A DNA stretch of 64,000 nucleotides, from contig JAMLIC010000046.1 in NCBI GenBank assembly GCA_023954375.1, positions 1-64,000 on the forward strand. The letters are read 5' to 3'. Below the pieces are notes generated by a model that saw only the letters and a program-made list of their open reading frames with translations, was not told the origin of the DNA and did not search any database. This document shows, in pieces, positions 34,196-42,738 of this stretch. Made by a program: the position numbers and the translations under genes. The DNA comes from Planctomycetota bacterium. GTDB lineage: Bacteria; Planctomycetota; J058. How positions within the stretch are numbered: position 1 is the first letter of the stretch; the number at the start of each line of letters is the position of its first letter.

Positions 34196-35212
34196 ATGCT
34201 GGTGCTCGACGGGTCGCAGGGCGAGGGGGGCGGGCAGGTCCTGCGCACGGCGCTGGGGCTGTCGCTGCTCACGGGGACCCCGTTCCGGATCGAGCGGATC
34301 CGCGCCAACCGGAGCCCGCCGGGGCTCCGGCGGCAGCACCTCACGGCCGTCCAGGCCGCGGCGGCCGTGGGCGACGCCGAGGTCGTGGGCGCGGCGGTCG
34401 GCGCCAGCGCGCTCACCTTCTCGCCGCGCCGGGTGCGCGCGGGCGACCACCGCTTCGTCGTGGGCACGGCGGGGAGCTGCACGCTGGTCCTGCAGACCGT
34501 GCTCCCGGCGCTCATGGTGGCGGACGCGCCGTCGCGCCTCGTGCTCGAGGGCGGCACGCACAACCCCATGGCGCCGTCGTTCGACTTCCTCGCGCGCGTC
34601 TACGCCCCGCTGCTCGCGCGCCTGGGGCCGCGCCTGACGCTGACGCTCGAGCGCCCCGGCTTCTACCCGGCGGGCGGCGGCCGGTTCGTGGCCGAGGTCG
34701 CGCCGGCGCCGGCCCTGCGCGGGCTCGAGCTGCTCGAGCGCGGGCCGGTCGTGGCCACGCGGGCGACGGCCCTCGTGTGCCACCTGCCGCGCCACGTGGG
34801 CGAGCGCGAGCTGGAGGTCGTGCGGCGTAAGCTCCGCTGGGCGCCGGGCGACCTCACGGTCGTCGACGACGACCGGGCGCTCGGGCCCGGCAACGCCCTG
34901 CTCCTCGAGGTCGAGGCCCGCCACGCCCGCGAGCTGGTGACGGGCTTCGGCCAGCGCGGGGTCCGGGCCGAGGAGGTGGCGCGGGGCGCCGTCGGCGAGC
35001 TCCAGCGCTGGCTCGACGCCGACGTGCCCGTGGGCGAGCACCTGTGCGACCAGCTCCTCCTGCTCCTGGCGATCGCCGGCGAGGGGGCCTTCCGCACCCT
35101 GCCGCTGTCGGGCCACGCGACGACGCAGGCCGCCGTGATCTCGCGCTTCCTCCCGGCGCGCGTGACGGTGAGCGACGACGAGGCGCCCGTGGTGCGCGTG
35201 ACGCGTGCCTGA
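34196..35212 (+). CDS. rtcA: RNA 3'-terminal phosphate cyclase RtcA
   Basis: Converts RNA 3'-phosphate ends to 2',3'-cyclic phosphates using ATP through an enzyme-AMP intermediate. The 338-residue product has MLVLDGSQGEGGGQVLRTAL, RANRSPPGLRRQHLTAVQA, GTAGSCTLVLQTVLPALM, the EGGTHNPMAPSFDFL signature, FYPAGGGR and, near residue 305, the candidate nucleophilic histidine in LPLSGHATTQAAVISRFLP. There is no rtcB ligase or RtcR activator here. The 3' end overlaps the next gene by 8 nt. Confidence 0.94.
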   Translation: MLVLDGSQGEGGGQVLRTALGLSLLTGTPFRIERIRANRSPPGLRRQHLTAVQAAAAVGDAEVVGAAVGASALTFSPRRVRAGDHRFVVGTAGSCTLVLQTVLPALMVADAPSRLVLEGGTHNPMAPSFDFLARVYAPLLARLGPRLTLTLERPGFYPAGGGRFVAEVAPAPALRGLELLERGPVVATRATALVCHLPRHVGERELEVVRRKLRWAPGDLTVVDDDRALGPGNALLLEVEARHARELVTGFGQRGVRAEEVARGAVGELQRWLDADVPVGEHLCDQLLLLLAIAGEGAFRTLPLSGHATTQAAVISRFLPARVTVSDDEAPVVRVTRA

Positions 35213-35819
35213 GCACCTCGTCCTGCTCGCGCCCGGCGCCGGGGCGCCGTCGACCTCGCCCTGGATGCAGGCGTGGGCGCGGCGGCTCCGGGCGCTCGGG
35301 CCGGTCGTCACGCTCGACTACCCCTACGCCCTGGCCGGGCGGCGGCGGCCCGACCCCCTCCCGCGGCTGATCGACGCCCATCGCGAGGCGCTCGCGGCGG
35401 CGCGCGCCGCCCACCCGGCGCTGCCGGTGGTCCTCGCGGGGAAGTCCATGGGCTCGCGCGTTGGCTGCCACGTCGTCGCCGAGGGCGGGGCGGAGGCTGC
35501 GGATGTGCGCGCGCTCGTGTGCCTGGGCTACCCGCTCGTCGGGGCGACGGGGAAGGTGCGTGACGAGGTGCTCCTCGCCCTGCGCGCCCCGGTCCTCTTC
35601 GTCCAGGGCACGCGCGACCGCCTCTGCCCGCTCGACCGCCTCGCGGCCGTGCGGGCGCGCATGACGGCCCGCTCGGCGCTGCACGTGGTCGAGGCGGGCG
35701 ACCACTCGCTCGAGGTCACGAAGGGGTGGCTGCGCGCGGCGGGGCGCTCGCAGGGCGACGTGGACGAAGCGGTGAGGCGCGCGGTCGAGCGCTTCGTCGT
35801 GGCGCTCGGCGGAGCGTAG
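35205..35819 (+). CDS. Alpha/beta hydrolase, KANL3/Tex30-like
   Basis: 204 residues. The oxyanion region HLVLLAPGAGAPSTSPWMQA, the nucleophile elbow VLAGKSMGSRVGCHV, the acid loop VLFVQGTRDRLCP and the histidine in VEAGDHSLEV complete a Ser-Asp-His triad. This pattern is that of the dienelactone-hydrolase-like KANL3/Tex30 family, whose bacterial substrates are unknown. The GTG start lies within the end of rtcA, so the two are translationally coupled. Confidence 0.86.
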   Translation: MPEHLVLLAPGAGAPSTSPWMQAWARRLRALGPVVTLDYPYALAGRRRPDPLPRLIDAHREALAAARAAHPALPVVLAGKSMGSRVGCHVVAEGGAEAADVRALVCLGYPLVGATGKVRDEVLLALRAPVLFVQGTRDRLCPLDRLAAVRARMTARSALHVVEAGDHSLEVTKGWLRAAGRSQGDVDEAVRRAVERFVVALGGA

Positions 35820-35825
35820 GGGGGG

Positions 35826-35888
35826 GCGGTGACGACCGGGCGCAGCAGGCTGCGCCCCTACCTGCGGTGACGACCGGGCGCAGCAGGC
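35826..35888. repeat. 25-bp direct repeat with bidirectional hairpin
   Basis: The same 25 nt (GCGGTGACGACCGGGCGCAG plus CAGGC) occur at 35826-35850 and 35864-35888, the second ending at the arsC stop codon. The 3' half of copy 1 pairs with the spacer to form GGGCGCAGC/GCTGCGCCC (35838-35857), a 9-bp stem between two convergent genes that could terminate both. Confidence 0.65.
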
Positions 35889-36242
35889 CTAGGTCCCCAG
35901 GAGCGCCCGTACGTTCTCGGGCGGCCGCCCGATGACGGCGCGCCGACCGTCGGTCACGATCGGGCGCTCGAGCAGGATGGGGTGCTCGACCAACGCCCGC
36001 AGCCACGCGTCGCGCGTGGCGGGCGGGGCGCGGTCGTGGCCGAGCGCCGCCCAGGCGTCCTCGTGCGTGCGCGTGACCTGCGCCGGCTCGAGGCCGAGCT
36101 GGTCGAGGAGGCGGTCCAGCTCCTTGACCGTCGGCGGGGTCTCCAGGTACTCGACCACCCGGTGCGCGACGCCCGCCTCCTCGACGAGCGCGAGCGTCGC
36201 GCGCGACTTGCTGCAGCGCGGGTTGTGGTAGACGGTCAGCAT
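35889..36242 (-). CDS. arsC: ArsC/Spx-family thioredoxin-fold reductase
   Basis: 117 residues, with the ArsC signature YHNPRCSKSRATLALVEEAG (nucleophilic Cys10), HPILLERPIVTDG and AVIGRPPENV. The arginine and proline pattern matches the glutaredoxin-dependent arsenate reductase ArsC/YfgD group rather than the Spx regulators. No ars operon genes are nearby. It starts 1 nt after the fadN stop and is therefore the last gene of the beta-oxidation operon, making a general thiol-redox role as likely as arsenate resistance. Confidence 0.88.
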   Translation of the reverse strand: MLTVYHNPRCSKSRATLALVEEAGVAHRVVEYLETPPTVKELDRLLDQLGLEPAQVTRTHEDAWAALGHDRAPPATRDAWLRALVEHPILLERPIVTDGRRAVIGRPPENVRALLGT

Positions 36243-36243
36243 C

Positions 36244-38619
36244 TCAGTTGAACAGCGGCTTCCCCGTCTTCAGCATGTGCTCGATCCGCGCCTGCGTGGC
36301 GGGCGTCTGCACGAGCTCGATGAACCCCTCGCGCTCGAGGGCGAGGATGTGCTCCTCGGACGAGGGCGCCGACATGTCGGCGCCCATGCCGCCGGTGAGG
36401 ATCCGCGCCTGGACCTTCGCGATCGTCGCCGCGTGCGGGCCGATCTTGCCGGCGCGCACCATGGTGTCGATCGTGTCCTCCATGACCAGGTAGCCGCCCA
36501 GGCCCGCCTGGGGCACGGGCTCCGGCGGCCGCGGCGCGAAGCCCTCGAGGCGCTGCAGGGCGACCTCCTTGGCCACGCGGAGCTGCTCGTCCTTGCTGCG
36601 GACGATGACGTCGTCACGCTCGAGCAGCCCCTTGTCCTGCGCGTCCTCGGCCGAGCTCGAGACCTTGCCGAAGCCGATCAGGTCGAACGCCGCCAGCGCG
36701 TTCTGCATGGCCCCGAGCGGGTTGCCGCGCTTGTTCCTCTTCTTGCTCTGGAGCTGCAGGAGCCTGAGGCAGCCGCCCCCGGCCGGGATCAGGCCCACGC
36801 CGACCTCGACCAGCCCGCAGTAGAGCTCGCTGGCGGCGACGCGCACCTGCCCGCCGAGCGCGACCTCGAGCCCGCCGCCGAGCGTCATGCCGTGCGGCGC
36901 GACGACGACCGGGAACGGGGCGTGGTAGTTGCGGAGGTTGACCTCCTGCAGCTTCCGCGCCATGGCCTCGATCGTGGCCAGGTCGCCCGCCTTCGCCAGC
37001 TCGAGCACGCGCTTGAGGTTCGCCCCGGCGCAGAACCCGGGCGCCTGGTTGCCGATCACGAGCGCCCGGAAGCGGCCCGCGTCGACCTCCTCGTGGGCCT
37101 GCTCGAGCATGGCCAGCACGTAGTCGTCGACCGGGTTGAGGCCTGGGACCATCTTCACGTCGAGCTCGCACAGGAGCACGCCGTCGCCCAGGTCGAGCAG
37201 CCGGGCGTTGACGTTCTCGCGCACGACCGCGCCCGGCTGGCGCTTCACGCGCGCGAGCGACAGCACGCCCGGGTCGTCGGGCAGCGCGCGGTGCGCCCCC
37301 GCGCCCGGGTCGAACACGGTCGTCCGGCCGTCGGGCTGCTCGTCGTAAAGCCGCCCGCCGGCGGCCAGCGCCTGCTCGAGGAGCTTCGGCCGCGGGATCC
37401 GCAGGTCGGACATGAGCTCCGCGGCGCGCGCGAGGCCGACGGCGTCCAGGCACTGGAGCGGCCCGAGGTCGCGGCCGAAGCCCCAGCGCATGGCGTCGTC
37501 GATCATGGCCAGGTCGTCGCACACCTCGCCCACGCGGTCGAGCGCGTAAGCGCCGCTCCACAGGACGAGCTCGCGCGCGAACGCGGCCGCCGGCTCGTCG
37601 CCGCCCTCGACCATGGCCCGCACCCGGTCCTCCGGCCGCGAGTAGGTCTTGGCCACGCGGACGACGTCGGACCGCGCCTCCCGCTTCGGGCGGTACTCGA
37701 GCGTGTCGAGGTCCAGCGTCAGGACCTCGCCCTTGCCGACCTTCTTGAAGAAGCCCTCGCCCGTCTTGTCGCCGAGCCGCTTCTGCTCGACGAGCGTCCG
37801 GATCACCGCCGGCGGCTCGATCTCGCCGATCAGCGCGCCCTTCGGGGCGTTCGTCCAGCTGTTCTCGGCGGCGTGCAGGAGCGTGTCGAGGCCGACCATG
37901 TCGCTCAGGCGGAAGGTGGCGGTCTTCGGGTTCGCCAGCGGCGGCCCCGTGATCTGGTCCACCGCCTCGATCGGCAGGCGGTACCGCAGCGCCAGCTCGA
38001 CCGTCTTGAGCATGGCGAAGATGCCCACGCGGTTGGCGATGAAGTTGGGCGTGTCGCGCCCGATGACGACCTTCTTGCCCATGCGCCGGAGCAGCGCCCC
38101 GTAGCCGACGAGCAGGTCGGGCGCCGTGTCGTCGGTGGGGATGAGCTCGACGAGCGGCAGGTAGCGCACCGGGTGGAAGTAGTGCGTCGCCAGGAAGCAG
38201 CGCCGGAGGTCGTCCGAGCGCCCCGCGGCGATCGAGCGGATCGACAGGCCCGAGGTGTTCGTGGCCACGACCGAGCCCGGCCGGCGGTGCTGGTCGATCG
38301 CCGTGAACACCTTCTGCTTGAGCGACAGGACCTCGGGCACCGCCTCGACGATGAGGTCGTGCTTCGCCAGCAGCTCCGGATAGGCCTCGGTCGAGGCGGC
38401 GGCGATCCGCTTCAGGTGCCGCCGCGAGGTGAGCTGCGGCAGCTTCTGGTCGGGGTCGGCGAGCTTGTCGAGCGTCGCCCGCGCCTGCGCCTCGGTGACG
38501 TCGAACACCGTCACCGAGATGCCGTTGGCCGCGAACAGGGCGGCGATGCCGCCGCCCATGATCCCGCCGCCGATCACGGCGACGCGCTCGGGCTGGGTCG
38601 GGAACTTGGGCTCGGCCAC
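36244..38619 (-). CDS. fadN: 3-hydroxyacyl-CoA dehydrogenase / enoyl-CoA hydratase (FadN-type)
   Basis: 791-residue bifunctional beta-oxidation enzyme with the FadN order: dehydrogenase first, hydratase second (the reverse of FadB). NAD motif VAVIGGGIMGGGIAALFAAN, then FLATHYFHPVRYLPLVELIP and the KKVVIGRDTPNFIANRVG stretch mark the dehydrogenase. The C-terminal crotonase part (about 410-720) shows ALVIGNQAPGFCAGANLKRV and GMTLGGGLEVALGGQVRVAA. The GTG start lies 2 nt after the fadA stop. Together with fadA and fadE it forms the fadE-fadA-fadN set known as fadNAE in Bacillus. Confidence 0.93.
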   Translation of the reverse strand: MAEPKFPTQPERVAVIGGGIMGGGIAALFAANGISVTVFDVTEAQARATLDKLADPDQKLPQLTSRRHLKRIAAASTEAYPELLAKHDLIVEAVPEVLSLKQKVFTAIDQHRRPGSVVATNTSGLSIRSIAAGRSDDLRRCFLATHYFHPVRYLPLVELIPTDDTAPDLLVGYGALLRRMGKKVVIGRDTPNFIANRVGIFAMLKTVELALRYRLPIEAVDQITGPPLANPKTATFRLSDMVGLDTLLHAAENSWTNAPKGALIGEIEPPAVIRTLVEQKRLGDKTGEGFFKKVGKGEVLTLDLDTLEYRPKREARSDVVRVAKTYSRPEDRVRAMVEGGDEPAAAFARELVLWSGAYALDRVGEVCDDLAMIDDAMRWGFGRDLGPLQCLDAVGLARAAELMSDLRIPRPKLLEQALAAGGRLYDEQPDGRTTVFDPGAGAHRALPDDPGVLSLARVKRQPGAVVRENVNARLLDLGDGVLLCELDVKMVPGLNPVDDYVLAMLEQAHEEVDAGRFRALVIGNQAPGFCAGANLKRVLELAKAGDLATIEAMARKLQEVNLRNYHAPFPVVVAPHGMTLGGGLEVALGGQVRVAASELYCGLVEVGVGLIPAGGGCLRLLQLQSKKRNKRGNPLGAMQNALAAFDLIGFGKVSSSAEDAQDKGLLERDDVIVRSKDEQLRVAKEVALQRLEGFAPRPPEPVPQAGLGGYLVMEDTIDTMVRAGKIGPHAATIAKVQARILTGGMGADMSAPSSEEHILALEREGFIELVQTPATQARIEHMLKTGKPLFN

Positions 38620-38621
38620 GC

Positions 38622-39773
38622 TCAGGCCCCCGCCCGCTTGAGGATCGTCGACGCCCCCTGCCCGCCGCCGACGCACATGGTCGCCAGCGCGTAGGTGCCC
38701 TTCGCGCGCTCGAGCCCCGTGATCGCCGTGCCGATGATCCGCGCGCCCGACATGCCGAGCGGGTGGCCGAGGGCGATCGCGCCGCCCAGCGGGTTGATCC
38801 GCTCGGCCACGTCGGTCCAGCCGCCCAGGCGGATCACGGCCAGCGCCTGCGCGGCGAAGGCCTCGTTGAGCTCGATCACGTCCATCTGCTGGAGGCTCAG
38901 GCCGGCGCGCTCGAGCGCCTTCTTGGTGGCCGGCAGCGGCCCCAGGCCCATGCGCTCGTAGTCGGTGCCGGCCACGGCGGTCGACTCGATCGTGGCCCGG
39001 AGCCCCAGGCCCAGCTCGCGCGCGGCCTCCTCGGTGGCCAGGACCACGGCCGCCACGCCGCACGAGATCGGCGACGAGGTGGCCGCCGTCACCGTGCCGC
39101 CCTTGACGTCGAACGCCGGCTTGAGCGACTTCATCTTCGGCAGGTCCGGCTCGCGCGGGAACTCGTCCTTCTCGGCCGTCCCCTGCGGCGTCTTGATCGG
39201 CACGACCTCGCGGGCGAACGCCCCCTCGGCCCAGGCGGCGAGGGCCTTCTTGTGGCTCTCGACGGCGAACGCCTCCTGGTCGTCGCGGCTGATCTGGTGC
39301 TCGCGCGCGAGCACCTCGGCCGTGTCGCCCATGGGGATGTAGAAGTTCTTCTCGTACAGCTCCGGGTCGAAGTACGGGTTGTAGCCCCCCTGCGGGACGC
39401 GGGCCATGTGCTCGAGCCCGAGCGCGATGCCGATGTCGCCCTTCCCGCAGGCCAGCGCGTCCGCGATCATCATCACCGACTGCTGGCTGCTGGCGCAGAA
39501 CTGGTTCACGGTGATGCCGGCGACCGACACGGGCAGCCCCGCCTTGAAGGCGAGCTGGCGGGCCACGTTCAGCCCCTGCTCGCCCTCGGGGTAGGCGGTG
39601 CCGGCGACGACCATCTCCACGCGGTCGCGCGGGAGCTTCGGGTTGCGCTCGAGGAGCGCCCGCAGCACCTGCGCGCCGATCTCGAGCGACGGGACGCCCG
39701 CCAGGGCGCCCCCCTTGGCCTTGCCGATGGGCGAGCGGCAGAAGTCGACGATCCCGACCTTCTTCAGCTCCAC
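38622..39773 (-). CDS. fadA: Acetyl-CoA acyltransferase (thiolase)
   Basis: 383 residues, degradative thiolase that cleaves 3-ketoacyl-CoA. The acyl-accepting Cys93 is in ITVNQFCASSQQSVMM, the catalytic histidine in LGGAIALGHPLGMSGARI and the second cysteine in ATMCVGGGQGAS. NEAFAAQALAVI is also conserved. It lies between fadE (34 nt upstream) and fadN (2 nt downstream). Confidence 0.95.
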   Translation of the reverse strand: MELKKVGIVDFCRSPIGKAKGGALAGVPSLEIGAQVLRALLERNPKLPRDRVEMVVAGTAYPEGEQGLNVARQLAFKAGLPVSVAGITVNQFCASSQQSVMMIADALACGKGDIGIALGLEHMARVPQGGYNPYFDPELYEKNFYIPMGDTAEVLAREHQISRDDQEAFAVESHKKALAAWAEGAFAREVVPIKTPQGTAEKDEFPREPDLPKMKSLKPAFDVKGGTVTAATSSPISCGVAAVVLATEEAARELGLGLRATIESTAVAGTDYERMGLGPLPATKKALERAGLSLQQMDVIELNEAFAAQALAVIRLGGWTDVAERINPLGGAIALGHPLGMSGARIIGTAITGLERAKGTYALATMCVGGGQGASTILKRAGA

Positions 39774-39807
39774 GGGGTGCTCCTACGCGTCTCGGGTGAG
39801 GGGGGTC

Positions 39808-41655
39808 TCAGAAGGGGTAGCGGCCGCGCGCGGCCACGTGCTGGGCGATCCTGCGCTTGATGGCCACGGCGTCGGCCTCGGGCGCCTCGGCGGCCGGCTC
39901 GGCCCAGCGGAGGAGGCGCTCGAGGACCTCGAGCTTCTCCGCCCGGGCCCGCGGCGCGAGGGCGTGCGTCAGCGCCTCCTGCGCCCTGCGGCGGACCTCG
40001 CCGGTCGCCTCGAGCAGGCACAGGCGGGTGATGTCGGCGCGCACGGCGGCCTGCGCGTCGCCCTCGCCGCAGGCGAGGGTCTTGGCCAGCGCGCCCTCGG
40101 CCGCGGCGAGCGCGATGAGCCCATCGGCGAGGCCGCACATGACCTGCTGCTCGACGCGCACGTCCTGCCCGACGCCGATGAACGCCTGCTCGACGGCCCA
40201 GGCCAGCGCCCGCTTGAGGCCGAAGACGCGCTGGGTCTCGGCCCCGAGCCACCCGTCGACCGCGCCGGGGTCGAGGTCGCCCGCGCGCAGGCCGCGGTGC
40301 ACCTCGTCGACGAAGCCCATGAACGGGATCGACGAGCCGTGGACCGCCTCGGCCAGCGCGCCCGAGAGGACCAGGCGGTTGATGTCGTTGGTGCCCTCGT
40401 AGATCGTCTCGACGACGTTGTCGCGGGCCAGGCGCTCGACCTGGTACTCCTCGCAGAAGCCGTAGCCGCCGTGCATGCGCAGGGCGTGGTAGAGGACGCG
40501 CGAGAGCGTCTCCGAGGCGTGGACCTTGATCAGCGCGCACTCGAGGCCGTAGCGGCGCAGGACCTCGATCTGGCCGCGCGCGTCATGGCGGTCGGGCAGG
40601 CGCGACAGGTCGCGGTCGACGGCGCCGACGACCCGGTAGCACACGGCGTCCGCCGCGTAGGTCCAGGCGACCATCTCGGCCAGCTTGGCCTGCTGCAGGT
40701 CGAAGCCGATGACGGGGCGGCCGAACTGCTTGCGCTCCTTGACGAACTTGACCGTGAGGTCGATCGCGCGCTTCGCCGTGCCCATGGTCGAGAAGCCGAG
40801 CTTCATGCGGCCGACGTAGAGGATGTTCAGCGCGATCGCCGGCCCGTCGCCGACCTTCCCCAGCAGGTCCTCGGCCGGGACCCTCACGTCCTGGAACACC
40901 AGGCCCGTCGTCGACGAGCCCTTGATGCCCATCTTCTTCTCCTCGGCGCCGCGCACGACGCCGGGGGCGCGCAGGTCGACGATCAGGCCGGAGTACTTGC
41001 CGTCGATGTTCGCGAACACGACGCCGATGTCCGCCCAGGCGCCGTTCGTGATGAACTGCTTCTGCCCGTTGAGGACGAAGTGCGTCCCGTCCGGCGCGCG
41101 CACGGCGGTCGCCTTGCCGCCGAGCGCGTCCGAGCCGTTGCCGGGCTCGGTCAAGCAGTAGCAGGAGAAGAGCTCGGTCGTGGCGAGCTTCGGCAGGTAC
41201 TTCGCCTTCTGCTCGTCGTCGCCGAAGTAGATGATCGGCATGGTGCCGATCCCGCTGTGCGCGCCGAGCGTCGTGGCGAAGCTGGCGCAGCCGCGCAGGG
41301 CCTCCGAGACGACCATGGCCGTCGTCAGGTCGAGCCCGAGGCCGCCGTGCTCCTCGGGGATCTCGATCGAGCAGAGCCCCAGCTCGGCCGCCTGGCGCGT
41401 GAGCTGGACGACGAGCGGCTCCTTGCCGTTCGGCCCGTCGACCTCGGCCCGGTGCTCGATCGCCTCCATGCGCGACCACACCTCGCCCTCGACGAACCGG
41501 TCGGCCGCCTCGGCGAAGGCCCGCTGCTCGTCGGAGAGCCGCTCGCGCGTGAAGGTGTTCTTGCCCGGCACCGGCGCGACCAGGAACCCGCCGCCCGGGA
41601 GCGCCTCGTCGTCGTCGGTGGCCAGCGGGACCCGCGCCCTGTTCGTCTGGAGCAT
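39808..41655 (-). CDS. fadE: Acyl-CoA dehydrogenase (FadE-type)
   Basis: 615 residues, FAD-dependent first step of fatty-acid beta-oxidation. Longer than the standard 380 residues because of the C-terminal helical extension, as in Bacillus FadE. Core motifs: GAHSGIGTMPIIYFGDDEQK, YCLTEPGNGSDALG, KQFITNGAWADIG and the HGGYGFCEEYQVERLARDN stretch leading to IYEGTNDINRLVL. The ATG is preceded by GAGGAGGG and, further up, TACCCT as a likely -10, so it has a normal leader and heads the operon. Confidence 0.93.
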   Translation of the reverse strand: MLQTNRARVPLATDDDEALPGGGFLVAPVPGKNTFTRERLSDEQRAFAEAADRFVEGEVWSRMEAIEHRAEVDGPNGKEPLVVQLTRQAAELGLCSIEIPEEHGGLGLDLTTAMVVSEALRGCASFATTLGAHSGIGTMPIIYFGDDEQKAKYLPKLATTELFSCYCLTEPGNGSDALGGKATAVRAPDGTHFVLNGQKQFITNGAWADIGVVFANIDGKYSGLIVDLRAPGVVRGAEEKKMGIKGSSTTGLVFQDVRVPAEDLLGKVGDGPAIALNILYVGRMKLGFSTMGTAKRAIDLTVKFVKERKQFGRPVIGFDLQQAKLAEMVAWTYAADAVCYRVVGAVDRDLSRLPDRHDARGQIEVLRRYGLECALIKVHASETLSRVLYHALRMHGGYGFCEEYQVERLARDNVVETIYEGTNDINRLVLSGALAEAVHGSSIPFMGFVDEVHRGLRAGDLDPGAVDGWLGAETQRVFGLKRALAWAVEQAFIGVGQDVRVEQQVMCGLADGLIALAAAEGALAKTLACGEGDAQAAVRADITRLCLLEATGEVRRRAQEALTHALAPRARAEKLEVLERLLRWAEPAAEAPEADAVAIKRRIAQHVAARGRYPF

Positions 41656-41751
41656 GCCGCCCTCCTCGACCAGAACGCGAGGGTAACCGGGTTTCGTCCC
41701 GAGGCCAGAGCGACCCGGGCGCCGATCGGTCGGGGGCGAATCGTTCGGGGC

Positions 41752-42738
41752 CTAACTTCTTTCGCTCGCGGCGTACGCCGCCTCCGCCAGCGCGACCAGG
41801 GGCTCGCGGCCCCAGGTCCCCTGGTCGGTGAGCCGGGCCGTGAGCGCGGCCGGGAGCGCCTGGAGGCCGCAGCGCGCGCCGGCGACCGCCCCGGTCATCG
41901 CGGCGGTCGTGTCGACGTCGCCGCCGACCTCGATCGCCGTGCACAGCGCCGCCCAGGGGTCGTCGGGCGCGCGCAGGAAGGCGTAGAGGCTCCAGACGAC
42001 GCTGCCGATGACGAAGGGCGAGATCCCCGGCCAGCCGTCGTCGAGGTCGCGCCCGGCCCGGGCGATCGGGACGACGGCCTCCGCGGGCGGCAGGGCCAGC
42101 CAGCCGGGCAGCGCGCCCAGGGCGTCCGCCACGCTCGCCTCGACCTCGCCGGACCAGGCGGCGAGCTGCCCGCAGAACGCGCGGGGGTCGAGGGGCCCCG
42201 GCCGCAGGGCCAGGGCCACGGCGCCAGCGATGACGACGGCGCCGGCCGAGCAGCGCGGGTCCTTGTGCGTGATCTCGCCCTGCGCGCGCGCCACCGCCAC
42301 GAGGCGGCGCGGGTCGCGATGGCAGAGGAGCCCCACCGGCCCCGCGCGCATGGCGCTGCCGTTGCCCGCCGCCGGCGGGGGCGTGCCGGCCTGGTCCCAC
42401 GGGACCCCGCGGGCCAGCCGGGCCGCGGCCTCCGCCGTCGCGCGGCCGCGGCCGACGATGCGCCCCTCGGCGAAGATCGCCGCGATCCTCGCCGCGTAGT
42501 CGGCCGGGTCGAAGCCGCCCCGCGCCACGACGCTCTCGAGGAGCTCGCGCGCGAGCTGCGAGTCGTCGGTGTACTGGCCGAAGGGGAACGGGGGGCGGCC
42601 GATCGTCCCCGCGCGCCCCGCGCGCAGGACGTCGCGCACGTACGGCCCGCACACCTCGGGCGGCTGCCCCTCGACCGGGAACCCCAGCGCGTCGCCCAGG
42701 CACTGGCCGACGAGGGAGCCGCTCCAGCGGTCCTTCAC
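41752..42738 (-). CDS. ADP-ribosylglycohydrolase (DraG family)
   Basis: 328 residues of the ADP-ribosylglycohydrolase fold, which removes ADP-ribose from proteins, nucleic acids or free ADP-ribosyl compounds through a dinuclear metal centre. Metal-binding motifs are intact: SLVGQCLGDALGFPVEG, GQYTDDSQLARELL, NGSAMRAGPVGLL and GGDVDTTAAMTGAVAGARCG. The GTG start overlaps the stop of the upstream gene (GTGA), so translation is coupled. Its position beside large accessory proteins with possible ADP-ribosyltransferase-like segments is suggestive of an antidote or signalling-reversal role, but nothing proves this. Confidence 0.92.
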   Translation of the reverse strand: MKDRWSGSLVGQCLGDALGFPVEGQPPEVCGPYVRDVLRAGRAGTIGRPPFPFGQYTDDSQLARELLESVVARGGFDPADYAARIAAIFAEGRIVGRGRATAEAAARLARGVPWDQAGTPPPAAGNGSAMRAGPVGLLCHRDPRRLVAVARAQGEITHKDPRCSAGAVVIAGAVALALRPGPLDPRAFCGQLAAWSGEVEASVADALGALPGWLALPPAEAVVPIARAGRDLDDGWPGISPFVIGSVVWSLYAFLRAPDDPWAALCTAIEVGGDVDTTAAMTGAVAGARCGLQALPAALTARLTDQGTWGREPLVALAEAAYAASERS

